Assembly (NCBI RefSeq): GCF_002287505.1
Contig: NZ_CP019688.1
Location: 1,352,674 to 1,416,673 of the forward strand
Reading direction: 5' to 3'
Source: Corynebacterium glaucum
GTDB taxonomy: Bacteria; Actinomycetota; Actinomycetes; Mycobacteriales; Mycobacteriaceae
DNA: 64,000 bases
A program made the translations under genes and the position numbers. Shown piece after piece: positions 1 through 8,879 of this stretch. Below the pieces are notes generated by a model. That model saw only the letters and a program-made list of their open reading frames with translations, was not told the DNA's origin and made no database searches. Position 1 is the first letter of the stretch; the number at the start of each line of letters is the position of its first letter.

Positions 1-608
1 CGCTGGTGGCTGCCGCGATCGCAGCCGCCGTGGGGCTGCAGGCGGCGGTCCTTGCCGCGACTGCCGTGGTTTCGTCCTGGGTCAGCGGCATCGGATTTGG
101 CTGGGTGACAGGCCAGGGCGGGGCTGCCGAGATTCGCAGCTGGATGTCGGTAACTACTGACATTGGGATCGCTGCCAGCCAGATGGCGATGCGGCTGGGC
201 TTGGGCGACCATTCCGATGCGATGCTCTTGGTCACCCGCGGCGCCGGGCTTTTGGTGGCGGGTGCCTTCATGATCCGCATGCTGTGGGCGACGTTTACCG
301 GCGGGATTCACCCGATCGGCGGGCTCGGCGTTTCCATGCTTGTGCTGGTTGCACTGTTTCCGGTCGTGCACCCGTGGTACCCGCTCTGGGCACTGCTGCC
401 GCTTGCGGCGTGGGCGAACCGGCCAGCCTTCCGCACCGCGGTGGCGGTGATCAGTGCCACCTTCTGCTTCCTCGTGCTGTCACGCGGCCTCGCGCTGCCG
501 CCCGACGCTGTGGCCACCATCTACACCACCGCTGCGGCGTGCTTCTCAGTACTCGCCTTGTGTGTCTGGATCTGGTGGCAGCGGCGCGGGCGCCTCGCGC
601 TACGATAA
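1..608 (+). CDS. mptB: alpha-1,6-mannopyranosyltransferase MptB-like, C-terminal part (5' end outside window)
   Basis: The reading frame is open to the left edge, so only about the last 200 residues are seen. They form a chain of hydrophobic helices separated by short loops (for example the Trp/Pro-rich HPWYPLWALLPLAAW and a last helix before the basic tail RRGRLALR), as expected for the C-terminal membrane half of a polyprenol-phosphate-mannose-dependent mannosyltransferase. MptB starts the alpha-1,6-mannan core of lipomannan and lipoarabinomannan at the outer face of the membrane. The assignment rests mainly on position: in C. glutamicum mptB lies directly before this ABC transporter and ctaA. 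The catalytic N-terminal loop is not in the window, so another GT-C membrane glycosyltransferase cannot be excluded. The stop codon overlaps the promoter-like TACGAT of the next gene. Confidence 0.7.
   Translation, partial: LVAAAIAAAVGLQAAVLAATAVVSSWVSGIGFGWVTGQGGAAEIRSWMSVTTDIGIAASQMAMRLGLGDHSDAMLLVTRGAGLLVAGAFMIRMLWATFTGGIHPIGGLGVSMLVLVALFPVVHPWYPLWALLPLAAWANRPAFRTAVAVISATFCFLVLSRGLALPPDAVATIYTTAAACFSVLALCVWIWWQRRGRLALR
601..606 (+). promoter_or_regulatory. putative -10 box (TACGAT), leaderless promoter of the ABC transporter gene
   Basis: TACGAT ends 8 nt before the ATG at 615, so transcription would begin at or next to the start codon. No Shine-Dalgarno is visible. The spacing matches eight other starts in this window. 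Confidence 0.45.
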
Positions 609-614
609 CCAGCC

Positions 615-1550
615 ATGGACCACGCGCTTGTTGTCGATTCCGTGGTGAAGCGCTTCGGCGACACCACCGCCGTCGACGGCATGACATTTTCGGCCGCCCG
701 CGGAGAGATCCTTGCGCTGCTCGGCCCGAACGGCGCCGGTAAGTCGACGCTGATCGACATGTGCACCGGGTTCGCCTCCCCTACCGACGGGTCAATTCGG
801 GTACTTGGGATCGACCCGGCTACCCACCCGCAAAGGGTCCGCGACCGAATCGGGATCATGCTTCAAGAGGGCGGCGGCTACTCCGCAGCGTCCGTTAACC
901 AGATGCTCAAGTTGGCGACCGCCTACCACCTCAATCCGCATGACCCGCAGTGGTTGTTGGAGCTGCTCGGCCTTGAGGGTGTTGCCAACACGTCGTACCG
1001 CCGGCTCTCAGGTGGCCAGCGACAGCGGCTCTCGCTGGCGTTAGCGATCATCGGCAGGCCCGAGCTTGTCTTCCTCGACGAGCCGACAGCTGGACTGGAT
1101 GCGCAATCGCGCCACGCCGTGTGGGAAATCGTCGAGGCGCTCAAACGCGACGGCACGACCGTGGTGGTGACCACCCACCTCATGGATGAGGCGGAGGCGC
1201 TCGCGGACCAGGTGGTCATCGTGGATCGTGGGCGAGTCGTGGCAAAGGGCACCCCCGCGCAGCTCATTGCCCAGGAGGAAGCCAGAGCCGACGCGGCGAC
1301 TATCACCATTGAGACAGCCACGGCGCTCGACCTGGCGGCGTTAAATGAAGTACTCGCCCCCTTTAGCCTGGCGGCGGAATCGCTTCGCCACCTGCGCTAC
1401 CTGATCCACGGCGCAGGGACTCCCGAGGTCCTTGCAGCCCTTGCTGCCGAGGCGGCGCGCCAAGGCGTGCTCATCCGCGACCTCGCTGTCGCCCACCACA
1501 GCCTCGAAGATGTCTTCTTGTCCCTCACCGGCCGAGAGCTGCGGAGCTAA
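615..1550 (+). CDS. ABC transporter ATP-binding protein
   Basis: ATPase subunit of about 311 residues that would energise export by the membrane protein encoded next. Visible motifs are Walker A GPNGAGKST at residues 37-45, the signature LSGGQRQRLSLA from 131, Walker B ELVFLDEPTAGLD at 150-162 and the switch histidine in TTHLMDEAEAL. The tail after about residue 220 resembles the C-terminal domain of DrrA-type exporters. The substrate is unknown. Conserved placement between mptB and ctaA makes an envelope component possible, but that is inference. The ATG at 615 has no ribosome binding site but sits 8 nt after a good -10 box, so a leaderless transcript is likely. Confidence 0.88.
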   Translation: MDHALVVDSVVKRFGDTTAVDGMTFSAARGEILALLGPNGAGKSTLIDMCTGFASPTDGSIRVLGIDPATHPQRVRDRIGIMLQEGGGYSAASVNQMLKLATAYHLNPHDPQWLLELLGLEGVANTSYRRLSGGQRQRLSLALAIIGRPELVFLDEPTAGLDAQSRHAVWEIVEALKRDGTTVVVTTHLMDEAEALADQVVIVDRGRVVAKGTPAQLIAQEEARADAATITIETATALDLAALNEVLAPFSLAAESLRHLRYLIHGAGTPEVLAALAAEAARQGVLIRDLAVAHHSLEDVFLSLTGRELRS

Positions 1551-1607
1551 CCCAGCGAAACCGCCGAACCCACCTAACCCAGCGAACTCACCGAAAGGAG
1601 AATCCGC

Positions 1608-2393
1608 ATGACGCACGCCGACGCCCCAGCAAGCCGCCGCATTGCCCCAGGCACATTCACTCCGGATCCGCACCCCGCGCCCCTCCGCTCCATGGCCGCT
1701 GCCCAAGGCCGCCTCGAGGCCCGCCTCATGCTGATGCACGGCGAGCAGCTCCTGCTCAACATCATCATCCCCGCAGCCCTCCTCGTTGGCACCGTCATCA
1801 TGCCTGTCTTCGGCGACATCGGTTTCGGCGTCATCGTGCCCATGGTGTTCGCGGCGGCGGCGACCTCGGTGGGCTTCACTGGCCAGGCAATCGCGCTTGC
1901 CTTCGACCGTCGTTACGGCGCGCTCAAGCGAGCCGGGGCGTCAGGCGCGCCGCCCTGGGTGATCATCAGCGGCAAAATCATCGGAGTCCTGGCCGTGGTG
2001 GCGGTGCAGATCCTCATTCTCGGTGCCCTCGCGCTCGCGCTCGGGTGGCGCGTCAGCGCGGGCGGGGCCATTGCCGGCCTGGCCACCCTCCTCGTCGGCG
2101 TCGCTGTGTTCACCTCGCTCGGGCTCTACCTCGGTGGCTCTTGGTCGCCCGAAGTCGTGCTCGCGGTGGCCAACCTGATCTGGATTGTGCTCATGGGCAC
2201 GCTCGGCTGGGTGGTCTACTCCTTCGACATCACCGACGCTGGGTGGTGGTACTTGGTGCCATCGGTCGCGCTCACCGGCGCGCTGATTGACGCGTTCCAG
2301 CTCGCTTTCAACGCGCCAGCGTGGCTCGCGCTCATCGGTTGGGGCATCGCAGGAGCCTTGGCGGCGGCGCGCTGGTTCCGGTTCGACGCCTAA
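1608..2393 (+). CDS. ABC-2 type transporter permease
   Basis: Membrane protein of 261 residues, partner of the ATPase 57 bp upstream. After a polar N-terminus of about 40 residues come six hydrophobic segments, the usual ABC-2 topology, for example around LLLNIIIPAALLVGTVIMPVF and near the C-terminus. It starts with ATG after a clear GAAAGGAG. Cargo is not deducible from sequence. The pair is conserved beside mptB and ctaA in corynebacteria. Confidence 0.85.
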   Translation: MTHADAPASRRIAPGTFTPDPHPAPLRSMAAAQGRLEARLMLMHGEQLLLNIIIPAALLVGTVIMPVFGDIGFGVIVPMVFAAAATSVGFTGQAIALAFDRRYGALKRAGASGAPPWVIISGKIIGVLAVVAVQILILGALALALGWRVSAGGAIAGLATLLVGVAVFTSLGLYLGGSWSPEVVLAVANLIWIVLMGTLGWVVYSFDITDAGWWYLVPSVALTGALIDAFQLAFNAPAWLALIGWGIAGALAAARWFRFDA

Positions 2394-2476
2394 GCGGATG
2401 GGTGGATCTGGGCAGCTGTCAGTTAAGCTAAGCCCCGAAGGCACTCATACCAAAGTTGGAGAGGAAGGGAGCGTCC

Positions 2477-3457
2477 GTGAGCACCACGCACGCGAGTACG
2501 GCTGGGGCGGATAAAGGGGCCGTCGATAAGCGAAAAAGCTCCGGGCCGAGCGTGAAGCTCCAGCGAACTTTGGCAATGATCCTGCTGCTGTGCCAGGGCG
2601 GCATCACCGTGACCGGCTCGCTGGTGCGAGTCACCGGATCGGGCCTGGGCTGCAATACCTGGCCCCTGTGCCACGAGGGCTCGCTTGTGCCGGTGGCCGG
2701 TGCCGCGCCGTGGATCCATCAGGCGATCGAATTTGGCAATCGTCTGCTCGCTTTCGTGGTGGCCGCGGCCGCTGTCGCGGTCCTGGTCGCGGTGTACCGT
2801 GCGTCGCGCCGCTCCGAGATCAAGAACCTCGCCATCGCCTCCCTTGCTGGCGTGGCGCTGCAGGCGATCATCGGCGGCATTTCCGTGCTGCTGGATCTGC
2901 GGTGGTGGTCTGTGGCGGTGCACTTCCTACCGTCGATGGTGCTGGTGTTCATCGCCGCCGTGCTCTACATGCGCATCGCTGAGCCGGACGATGCCGCTCC
3001 GACCACCCGCTACCCAAACGCCGTGCGGACCTGGGTGATCGCAGCCGCCGTCGCCGTGTGCTTCGTGCTGGTCACCGGCACGATGGTGACCGGTTCCGGG
3101 CCGCACTCGGGCGACTCGGGAGTGGGCATGGAGGGCCGCCTCCAGCTGGACACACAGCTGCTCGCCTACGTCCACGCCGCCTGCATGTACATCTACCTCG
3201 GCGCGACCCTGGCCAGCGTCTACCTGCTGCGCCGCCACCACGCGCCGAAGGACGCGTTCAACACCGCGCTGGTGCTCGTCGGCATGATCGTCGTGCAGTG
3301 GGCAATCGGGGTCGCACAGTTCTACCTCGGCGTGCCGCGTTGGACGGTGCCGATGCACATCGCGATGAGCTCCGTCGTGGTGGCGTTCTCCGCATTCCTC
3401 TACGCGCACGGCAAGCGCCGCCTGCCGCTGCTCACTGAACGCTCCGCCAAAGTCTAA
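2477..3457 (+). CDS. ctaA: heme A synthase (COX15/CtaA family)
   Basis: Integral membrane enzyme that oxidises the C8 methyl of heme O to give heme A for the aa3 cytochrome oxidase. It has about eight transmembrane helices. The first external loop carries the paired cysteines of the bacterial family (C59 and C65 in GLGCNTWPLCHEG), and histidines occur in IHQAIEFGNR and later helices, consistent with heme ligation. I chose the GTG at 2477 because AGGAAGGGAG lies just upstream; an in-frame TTG at 2456 has no such site. The N-terminal 26 residues before the first helix are polar and carry one copy of the dispersed GCTTATCGACG repeat in reverse, read as VDK. The product of ctaB (4432-5340) makes its substrate. 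Confidence 0.93.
   Translation: MSTTHASTAGADKGAVDKRKSSGPSVKLQRTLAMILLLCQGGITVTGSLVRVTGSGLGCNTWPLCHEGSLVPVAGAAPWIHQAIEFGNRLLAFVVAAAAVAVLVAVYRASRRSEIKNLAIASLAGVALQAIIGGISVLLDLRWWSVAVHFLPSMVLVFIAAVLYMRIAEPDDAAPTTRYPNAVRTWVIAAAVAVCFVLVTGTMVTGSGPHSGDSGVGMEGRLQLDTQLLAYVHAACMYIYLGATLASVYLLRRHHAPKDAFNTALVLVGMIVVQWAIGVAQFYLGVPRWTVPMHIAMSSVVVAFSAFLYAHGKRRLPLLTERSAKV
2521..2531 (-). repeat. dispersed repeat GCTTATCGACG, copy 1
   Basis: Exact core on the minus strand, preceded by AGCTTTTTC and followed by GCCCCTTTA, so both flanks match the consensus. It lies in the polar N-terminal tail of ctaA. Confidence 0.75.
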
Positions 3458-3458
3458 G

Positions 3459-3464
3459 TACGGT
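3459..3464 (+). promoter_or_regulatory. putative -10 box (TACGGT), leaderless promoter of qor
   Basis: TACGGT ends 8 nt before the ATG at 3473, just after the ctaA stop. The same geometry is seen at other leaderless candidates here. Confidence 0.35.
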
Positions 3465-3472
3465 GGGATGGT

Positions 3473-4435
3473 ATGAAAGCCATCCAAGTCTCAGAACACG
3501 GCGGGCCTGAGGTCCTCCGCTACACCGATGTCGACGCACCGCAGCCTTCAGAGGAGCAATTGCTTATCGACGTCTCCTTTACCGGCGTCAACTACATCGA
3601 CACCTACTTTCGCTCGGGAACGTACCCGCAGGAGGTGCCGTACATCCCCGGCACTGAGGGGTCTGGCCGCGTCGTCCACGACCCGAAGGGCGAGATCTCC
3701 GAGGGCACACTTGTGGCGTTCAACGAGGCGGTGGGTACCTATGCAGAACAGACCGTAGTGAACCGAAACCGCGTGGTCGCAGTGCCGGAGGGAGTCGCCC
3801 CTGAGGTGGCCGCGTCGATGCTGTTGCAGGGCATGACGGCGCACTACCTCACCGAGGGTGTGTGGCACGTGGACGCGGACACGTCGCTGGTAGTCACCGC
3901 AGGTGCGGGCGGCGTTGGGTTGATTCTTACCCAGATGGCGGCGGCGAAGGGGGCACGGATCTTCTCTGTGGTGTCTACCGAGGAGAAGGCCGTGCTAGCT
4001 CGCGCAGCGGGCGCTACCGAGGTGTTCACCTACTCCGACGACTTGGCTGATCGCATCAAGGCGGCCAACGGCGGCGAGGGTGTCGACGTGGTCTACGACG
4101 GCGTGGGCAAAGACACCTTCGACTTCGCACTCGACGTCACCCGGCGCCGCGGGATGGTGTGCTCCTTCGGCTCCGCCTCCGGCGACGTTGAGCCGTTTGA
4201 GATCCAGCGCCTCAACCGCGACGGCTCGCTGTTTCTCACCCGCCCGAAGCTCGGGGACTACACCGCAACTGACGACGAGTTCCGGCTCCGCGCCCAGGCC
4301 GTCGCCCGCGGCGTGGAAGACGGCACGCTGTCCTTCCGCATCCACCCGCCGTATGCACTCGAGGACGCGCGCCAAGCGCACGAGGATTTGCAGGCGCGTA
4401 AGACGACGGGATCTGTGGTCTTGCGGGTGGGTTAG
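3473..4435 (+). CDS. qor: NADPH:quinone oxidoreductase (zinc-free MDR family)
   Basis: Cytosolic medium-chain reductase of 320 residues that transfers a hydride from NADPH to quinones or other electrophilic carbonyls. The N-terminal catalytic domain contains the family pattern [16 protein letters not shown], followed by a Rossmann domain with the nucleotide loop [19 protein letters not shown]. Zinc-binding cysteines are absent, as in E. coli Qor, whose length (327) is similar. The true substrate is not shown by sequence. Its last bases overlap the last bases of the convergent ctaB. It carries a copy of the dispersed repeat read as LLID near residue 30. Confidence 0.88.
   Translation: MKAIQVSEHGGPEVLRYTDVDAPQPSEEQLLIDVSFTGVNYIDTYFRSGTYPQEVPYIPGTEGSGRVVHDPKGEISEGTLVAFNEAVGTYAEQTVVNRNRVVAVPEGVAPEVAASMLLQGMTAHYLTEGVWHVDADTSLVVTAGAGGVGLILTQMAAAKGARIFSVVSTEEKAVLARAAGATEVFTYSDDLADRIKAANGGEGVDVVYDGVGKDTFDFALDVTRRRGMVCSFGSASGDVEPFEIQRLNRDGSLFLTRPKLGDYTATDDEFRLRAQAVARGVEDGTLSFRIHPPYALEDARQAHEDLQARKTTGSVVLRVG
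3562..3572 (+). repeat. dispersed repeat GCTTATCGACG, copy 2
   Basis: Exact core, preceded by GCAATT and followed by TCTCCTTTACC. It lies inside qor, codons CTT ATC GAC (Leu-Ile-Asp). Confidence 0.75.
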
Positions 4436-5340
4436 AGGCCGAACACCGTCGGTAGGCCCAACACCGCGTCCACCGATAGGCCGAGGAAGAGCGCGGCGAG
4501 GTAGTTGTTCGACAAAATGAACAGCTTCAGCGGCTTCACCTCGGCACCAGCCTTGATGCCGTTGTGCAGCCGGGTGGCCATGATGAGGAATGCTGTGCCC
4601 GACGCCACCGCGACGGCCAGGTAAATCCAAGACGCCGCCGGCACAAGCAGCAGCGACGTCGCCACCGTGAGCCAGGAGTACAGCAGGATCTGCCTGGTGG
4701 TTTCCTCTGGAGAGGCGACCACGGGCAGCATTGGCACGTTGGCGCGGGCGTAGTCGTCCTTGTACTTCATGGCCAGCGCCCACGTGTGCGGCGGTGTCCA
4801 GAAGAAGATGATCATGAACATCACGATCGCCTGCCACCAGCGATCCGGGGAGCCGTCGTGGACGTTGTCGCGGATCACGGCCCAGCCGACCAGCACGGGC
4901 ATGCATCCAGCTGCTCCGCCCCAGATCACGTTCTGCCAGGTCCGGCGCTTGAGCCACTTCGTATACACGAAGATGTAGAACACGTTTGTCAGCACGATGA
5001 ACAGCGCCGCGAGCCACGAGTTGCAGACGAAGCCTAGGAACAACACGGACGCGACCAGCAGCGTCCAGGCGAATACCGCGGCCTTCTGCTTAGTCACCCG
5101 TTCACGCACCAGCGGGCGCGCACGTGTTCGGCCCATGAGTTGGTCGATATCGTAGTCTGCGACCATGTTGAAAGTGTTGGCTGCGGCCGCGCCCATCCAG
5201 CCGCCGAGGAGCGTGCCCAGAATCAGCCACAGGTGCACCTCGCCGCGGTGGGCCTGGAGCATCGCGGGTATTGCGGCGACGAGGAGGAGCTCGATGACCC
5301 TCGGCTTCGTCAACGCGAAATACGCCTTGATGGTCTCCAA
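4432..5340 (-). CDS. ctaB: protoheme IX farnesyltransferase (heme O synthase)
   Basis: UbiA-family membrane prenyltransferase that attaches the farnesyl group to heme B, the step before CtaA. It has about nine hydrophobic helices and the two prenyl-diphosphate/Mg2+ loops: [21 protein letters not shown] and [19 protein letters not shown]. The TTG at 5340 is chosen because GGAG lies 6 nt upstream and no better start exists before an in-frame stop. The N-terminus is therefore somewhat shorter than in C. glutamicum. Gene tail overlaps the end of qor by 4 bp. It is transcribed divergently from tkt. Confidence 0.93.
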   Translation of the reverse strand: METIKAYFALTKPRVIELLLVAAIPAMLQAHRGEVHLWLILGTLLGGWMGAAAANTFNMVADYDIDQLMGRTRARPLVRERVTKQKAAVFAWTLLVASVLFLGFVCNSWLAALFIVLTNVFYIFVYTKWLKRRTWQNVIWGGAAGCMPVLVGWAVIRDNVHDGSPDRWWQAIVMFMIIFFWTPPHTWALAMKYKDDYARANVPMLPVVASPEETTRQILLYSWLTVATSLLLVPAASWIYLAVAVASGTAFLIMATRLHNGIKAGAEVKPLKLFILSNNYLAALFLGLSVDAVLGLPTVFGL

Positions 5341-5412
5341 TACGTCTCCTTCACCACAGTTGCCGGTGGCTTCGACGATCCTTTGTCGGCCCCGGCATCA
5401 TTCCTTTGGTTG

Positions 5413-5418
5413 ATACTA
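5413..5418 (-). promoter_or_regulatory. putative -10 box (TAGTAT) of ctaB
   Basis: On the minus strand TAGTAT lies about 70 nt before the TTG start of ctaB. No convincing -35 element is visible, which is common in corynebacteria. Confidence 0.4.
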
Positions 5419-5467
5419 GTCTCCGGGTTGCAGGGGCAGCGAATCGCCGGGCTTGAATTTGGTGCAC

Positions 5468-5478
5468 GCTTGTCGACG
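5468..5478 (+). repeat. dispersed repeat, one-mismatch copy (GCTTGTCGACG)
   Basis: Differs from the core by A to G at position 5 but keeps the downstream flank GCCCTTT. It lies in the ctaB-tkt intergenic region. Confidence 0.4.
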
Positions 5479-5540
5479 GCCCTTTCAACGGCCCCAGTGC
5501 AACCGTTGCACAACCCACCCCCACCCCGTACCTGGCGCGG

Positions 5541-5546
5541 TAGAAT
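5541..5546 (+). promoter_or_regulatory. -10 box (TAGAAT) of the tkt operon
   Basis: TAGAAT is a full match to the corynebacterial TAnAAT/TANANT consensus and would start transcription near 5553, giving a leader of about 32 nt before the tkt GTG. No good -35 box is seen. It is the only strong promoter visible before the five-gene operon. Confidence 0.55.
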
Positions 5547-5584
5547 CCCTGGTGCACCAAACACATCTACAAAGTGAGGAAACT

Positions 5585-7765
5585 GTGCCAGAGTCAACGC
5601 TGCCCCCCGAACTTCAGGCCATGGCCGTCCGTAACTACCCGGGCGACTGGACGGAGACCGATACAAGGGCAGTGGACACCGCGCGCGTCCTCGCTGCCGA
5701 TGCCGTTGAGAACTGCGGTTCCGGTCACCCGGGCACGGCAATGTCGCTGGCACCGTTGGCTTACACGCTGTTCCAGCGCGTCATGGGCATCGACCCGGCC
5801 GACCCGAAGTGGCTCGGCCGCGACCGCTTCGTGCTGTCTAACGGCCACTCTTCACTGACCCAGTACATCCAGCTGTACCTCGGCGGCATGGGCCTAGAGA
5901 TGGAGGATCTGAAGGCGCTGCGCACCTGGGCCTCGAAGACGCCGGGCCACCCGGAGTACAACCACACCGATCACATCGAGATCACCACCGGCCCACTCGG
6001 CCAGGGTCTCGCCTCCGCGGTCGGCATGGCGATGGCGGCGCGCTACGAGCGCGGCCTTCTCGACCCGGACGCTGCTCCCGGTGAGAGCCCGTTCGACCAC
6101 TACATCTACGTGATCGCCGGCGACGGCTGCCTCCAGGAGGGCGTCACCTCCGAGGCATCGTCGCTCGCAGGCACCCAAAAGCTGGGCAACCTCATCCTGT
6201 TCTGGGACGACAACCGCATCTCCATCGAAGACGACACGCAGATCGCCTTCACCGAGGACGTGCTCGCACGCTTTGAGGCGTACGGTTGGCAGACGCTAAC
6301 CGTGGAGTCCGGCGAGGACGTCGCCGCCATCGAGGCCGCCGTCGCAGAGGCGAAGGCTGAGACCTCCCGGCCGACCATCATCCGCGTCAAGACGGTGATC
6401 GGCTACCCGGCCCCGACGCTGATGAACACCGGCGCGATCCACGGCGCGGCACTTGGCGCAGACGAGGTCGCCCGCGTCAAGGAGGCGCTCGGCTTCGACA
6501 CCGACGTGCACTTCCCCGAAGAGGCCGAGGTCATCGAACACACCCGCAAGCTGCGCGACCGCGGAGCTGAGAAGCACGCCGCTTGGCAGGAGCGTTTCGA
6601 CGCCTGGGCCGAGGCGAACCCGGAGGCGAAGGCGCTGCTCGATCGCATGCGAAACCGCGGCCTGCCGGAGAACTGGGCAAACGAGTTCCCAACCTGGGAG
6701 CCGGACGCGAAAGGCCTGGCCACCCGCAAGGCATCCGAGGCCGCCATTCAGGCCGCCGCAGCAGCACTTCCGGAGCTCTGGGGCGGCTCGGCCGACCTCG
6801 CCGGTTCCAACAACACGCTGATCAAGGGCGCTGCCTCCTTCGGCCCGGAGGAGATCTCCACCGAGATGTTCACGGCACACCCGTACGGCCGCAACCTGCA
6901 CTTCGGCATCCGCGAACACGCCATGGGCGCCGTGATGAACGGCATTAACCTGCATGGACCGACCCGCGTCTATGGCGGCACCTTCCTGATCTTCTCGGAG
7001 TACCTCTACCCCGCCATCCGCGTCGCGGCGCTGTCCGGCATCGACGGCTACTACGTGTTCACCCACGACTCGATCGGTCTCGGCGAGGACGGCCCGACCC
7101 ACCAGCCGGTGGAGACCCTCGCTGCCCTGCGCGCCATCCCGGACCTCGCCGTGATCCGCCCGGCGGACGCCAACGAGACTTCCGCCGCGTGGCGCGCGGC
7201 GCTCGAGGCAAAGCCGCAGCCGAAAGCGCTCGCGCTCTCGCGCCAGAACCTGCCGGTGCTCGAAGGCACCAAGGAGAAGGCCTACGAAGGCATGAAGCGC
7301 GGCGGCTACGTCCTAGTGCAGGAGTCAGGCGACAAAGCGGATCTTGTGCTTATCGCAACCGGCTCCGAGGTTCAGTACGCCGTCGAGGCAGCTAATCAGC
7401 TCGAGGCCGATGGCGTTTCCACCCGCGTGGTCTCGATGCCGTGCATGGAGTGGTTCATGGAGCAGGACGATGCCTACATCGACGAAGTCCTGCCGCGCGA
7501 CGTGCAGGCGCGCGTCACCGTCGAGGCCGGTGTCTCCATGCCGTGGTTCCGCTTCCTCGGCGAGCACGGCCGCGCCGTCTCGCTGGAGCACTTCGGTGCC
7601 TCGGCACCGGGTTCGGAGCTGTTCGAGCGCTTTGGCTTTACGACGGACAACGTGGTCCGCGTCGCCCGCGAAACCCTCGAGTGCGTCGCAAACAATCACA
7701 CGGTGCCCGTCAGCGAGCGCGTCGGCGAGACCGAATCTGAACCCACCCGCGGCGACGGCAAGTAA
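5585..7765 (+). CDS. tkt: transketolase
   Basis: Thiamine-diphosphate enzyme of 726 residues that moves two-carbon units between ketoses and aldoses in the non-oxidative pentose phosphate pathway. Visible are CGSGHPGTAMSLAPLAY near residue 43, the ThDP/Mg2+ motif GDGCLQEG at about 178 and the pyrimidine-domain signature GEDGPTHQPVE near 500. The GTG at 5585 follows GTGAGG and gives an N-terminus (PESTLPPELQAMAVRNYP) that lines up with C. glutamicum transketolase; an upstream in-frame extension is not believed. First gene of the tkt-tal-zwf-opcA-pgl operon, preceded by TAGAAT. Confidence 0.97.
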   Translation: MPESTLPPELQAMAVRNYPGDWTETDTRAVDTARVLAADAVENCGSGHPGTAMSLAPLAYTLFQRVMGIDPADPKWLGRDRFVLSNGHSSLTQYIQLYLGGMGLEMEDLKALRTWASKTPGHPEYNHTDHIEITTGPLGQGLASAVGMAMAARYERGLLDPDAAPGESPFDHYIYVIAGDGCLQEGVTSEASSLAGTQKLGNLILFWDDNRISIEDDTQIAFTEDVLARFEAYGWQTLTVESGEDVAAIEAAVAEAKAETSRPTIIRVKTVIGYPAPTLMNTGAIHGAALGADEVARVKEALGFDTDVHFPEEAEVIEHTRKLRDRGAEKHAAWQERFDAWAEANPEAKALLDRMRNRGLPENWANEFPTWEPDAKGLATRKASEAAIQAAAAALPELWGGSADLAGSNNTLIKGAASFGPEEISTEMFTAHPYGRNLHFGIREHAMGAVMNGINLHGPTRVYGGTFLIFSEYLYPAIRVAALSGIDGYYVFTHDSIGLGEDGPTHQPVETLAALRAIPDLAVIRPADANETSAAWRAALEAKPQPKALALSRQNLPVLEGTKEKAYEGMKRGGYVLVQESGDKADLVLIATGSEVQYAVEAANQLEADGVSTRVVSMPCMEWFMEQDDAYIDEVLPRDVQARVTVEAGVSMPWFRFLGEHGRAVSLEHFGASAPGSELFERFGFTTDNVVRVARETLECVANNHTVPVSERVGETESEPTRGDGK

Positions 7766-7793
7766 TCCACTCCCCACGTAAGGATGCAAAGCT

Positions 7794-8879
7794 ATGACTG
7801 CAATCGATGACCTGTTCAACGTTGGTACCTCGACCTGGCTTGACGACCTCTCCCGCGAGCGCATCACCTCGGGCAACCTCGACGAGATCAAGGCGCAGAA
7901 ATCCATCGTGGGCGTGACCACGAACCCAGCGATCTTCGCCAAGGCGATGAGCGCCGGCGATGCGTACAGCGAGCAGCTTGCTGAACTGCGCGCCGCAAGT
8001 TCGCTTGCCGACGCCGCCGTGTACGCCATGAGCGTCAAAGATGTCCAAGACGCGTGCGACCTGTTCATGGACACCTACGAGGCCACCGGCGGTAAAGACG
8101 GCCGCGTCTCCATCGAGGTAGATCCGCGCTATGCCGCCGACGAGGAGAAGACCGTTGCGCAAGCCGCCGAGCTGTGGAAGCTGGTCGGGCGCGAGAACGT
8201 GATGATCAAAATCCCAGCGACCGATGAGTCCATGCCGGCCATCACCGCCTCGCTGGCAGAGGGAATCTCGGTGAACGTGACCCTAATCTTCTCCGTTGAC
8301 CGTTACCGCGAGGTCATCGCAGCGTACAAGGAGGGTATCCGCCAAGCCGCTGCGAACGGCAAGGACGTTTCAAAGATTCACTCCGTCGCGTCGTTCTTCG
8401 TCTCTCGCATGGACACCGAAGTCGATAACCGTCTGGAGCAGATCGGCTCCGAGGAGGCACTCGCGCTGCGTGGGAAGGCGGGCATCGCTAATGCGCGGCT
8501 GGCCTACCAGCTCTTCGAAACCGAGTTTGCCGACATGTCTGATCTCCCTGCGGGCGCGAACAAACAGCGTCCGTTGTGGGCGTCGACAGGCGTGAAGAAC
8601 CCGGACTACCCAGCGGACATGTACGTGGTAGAGCTCGCTGGCCCCGACACGGTGAATACCATGCCCGAGGCCACCATCGACGCGGCGATCGCGGGCGACA
8701 ACGTGCGCGGCGACACCCTTACCGGCGCTGCGGCGGTATCCGAGGAGACCTTTGCCAAGCTCGTCGAGGTGGGCATTGACCTGGAAGATGTTTACGCTGT
8801 ACTCGAGCGTGAGGGCGTCGAAAAGTTCGTGGACGCATGGCAAGAGCTGCTCGACTCCATGGAAGCTAACCTCAAGTGA
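7794..8879 (+). CDS. tal: transaldolase
   Basis: Class I aldolase-type enzyme of 361 residues exchanging dihydroxyacetone units between sedoheptulose 7-phosphate and glyceraldehyde 3-phosphate. The Schiff-base lysine is K139 in NVMIKIPAT. The conserved GVTTNPAIF loop lies near residue 40. ATG follows AAGG 14 nt after the tkt stop region. The length fits the long transaldolases of actinobacteria. The last bases GTGA form the start of zwf, so translation is probably coupled. Confidence 0.96.
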   Translation: MTAIDDLFNVGTSTWLDDLSRERITSGNLDEIKAQKSIVGVTTNPAIFAKAMSAGDAYSEQLAELRAASSLADAAVYAMSVKDVQDACDLFMDTYEATGGKDGRVSIEVDPRYAADEEKTVAQAAELWKLVGRENVMIKIPATDESMPAITASLAEGISVNVTLIFSVDRYREVIAAYKEGIRQAAANGKDVSKIHSVASFFVSRMDTEVDNRLEQIGSEEALALRGKAGIANARLAYQLFETEFADMSDLPAGANKQRPLWASTGVKNPDYPADMYVVELAGPDTVNTMPEATIDAAIAGDNVRGDTLTGAAAVSEETFAKLVEVGIDLEDVYAVLEREGVEKFVDAWQELLDSMEANLK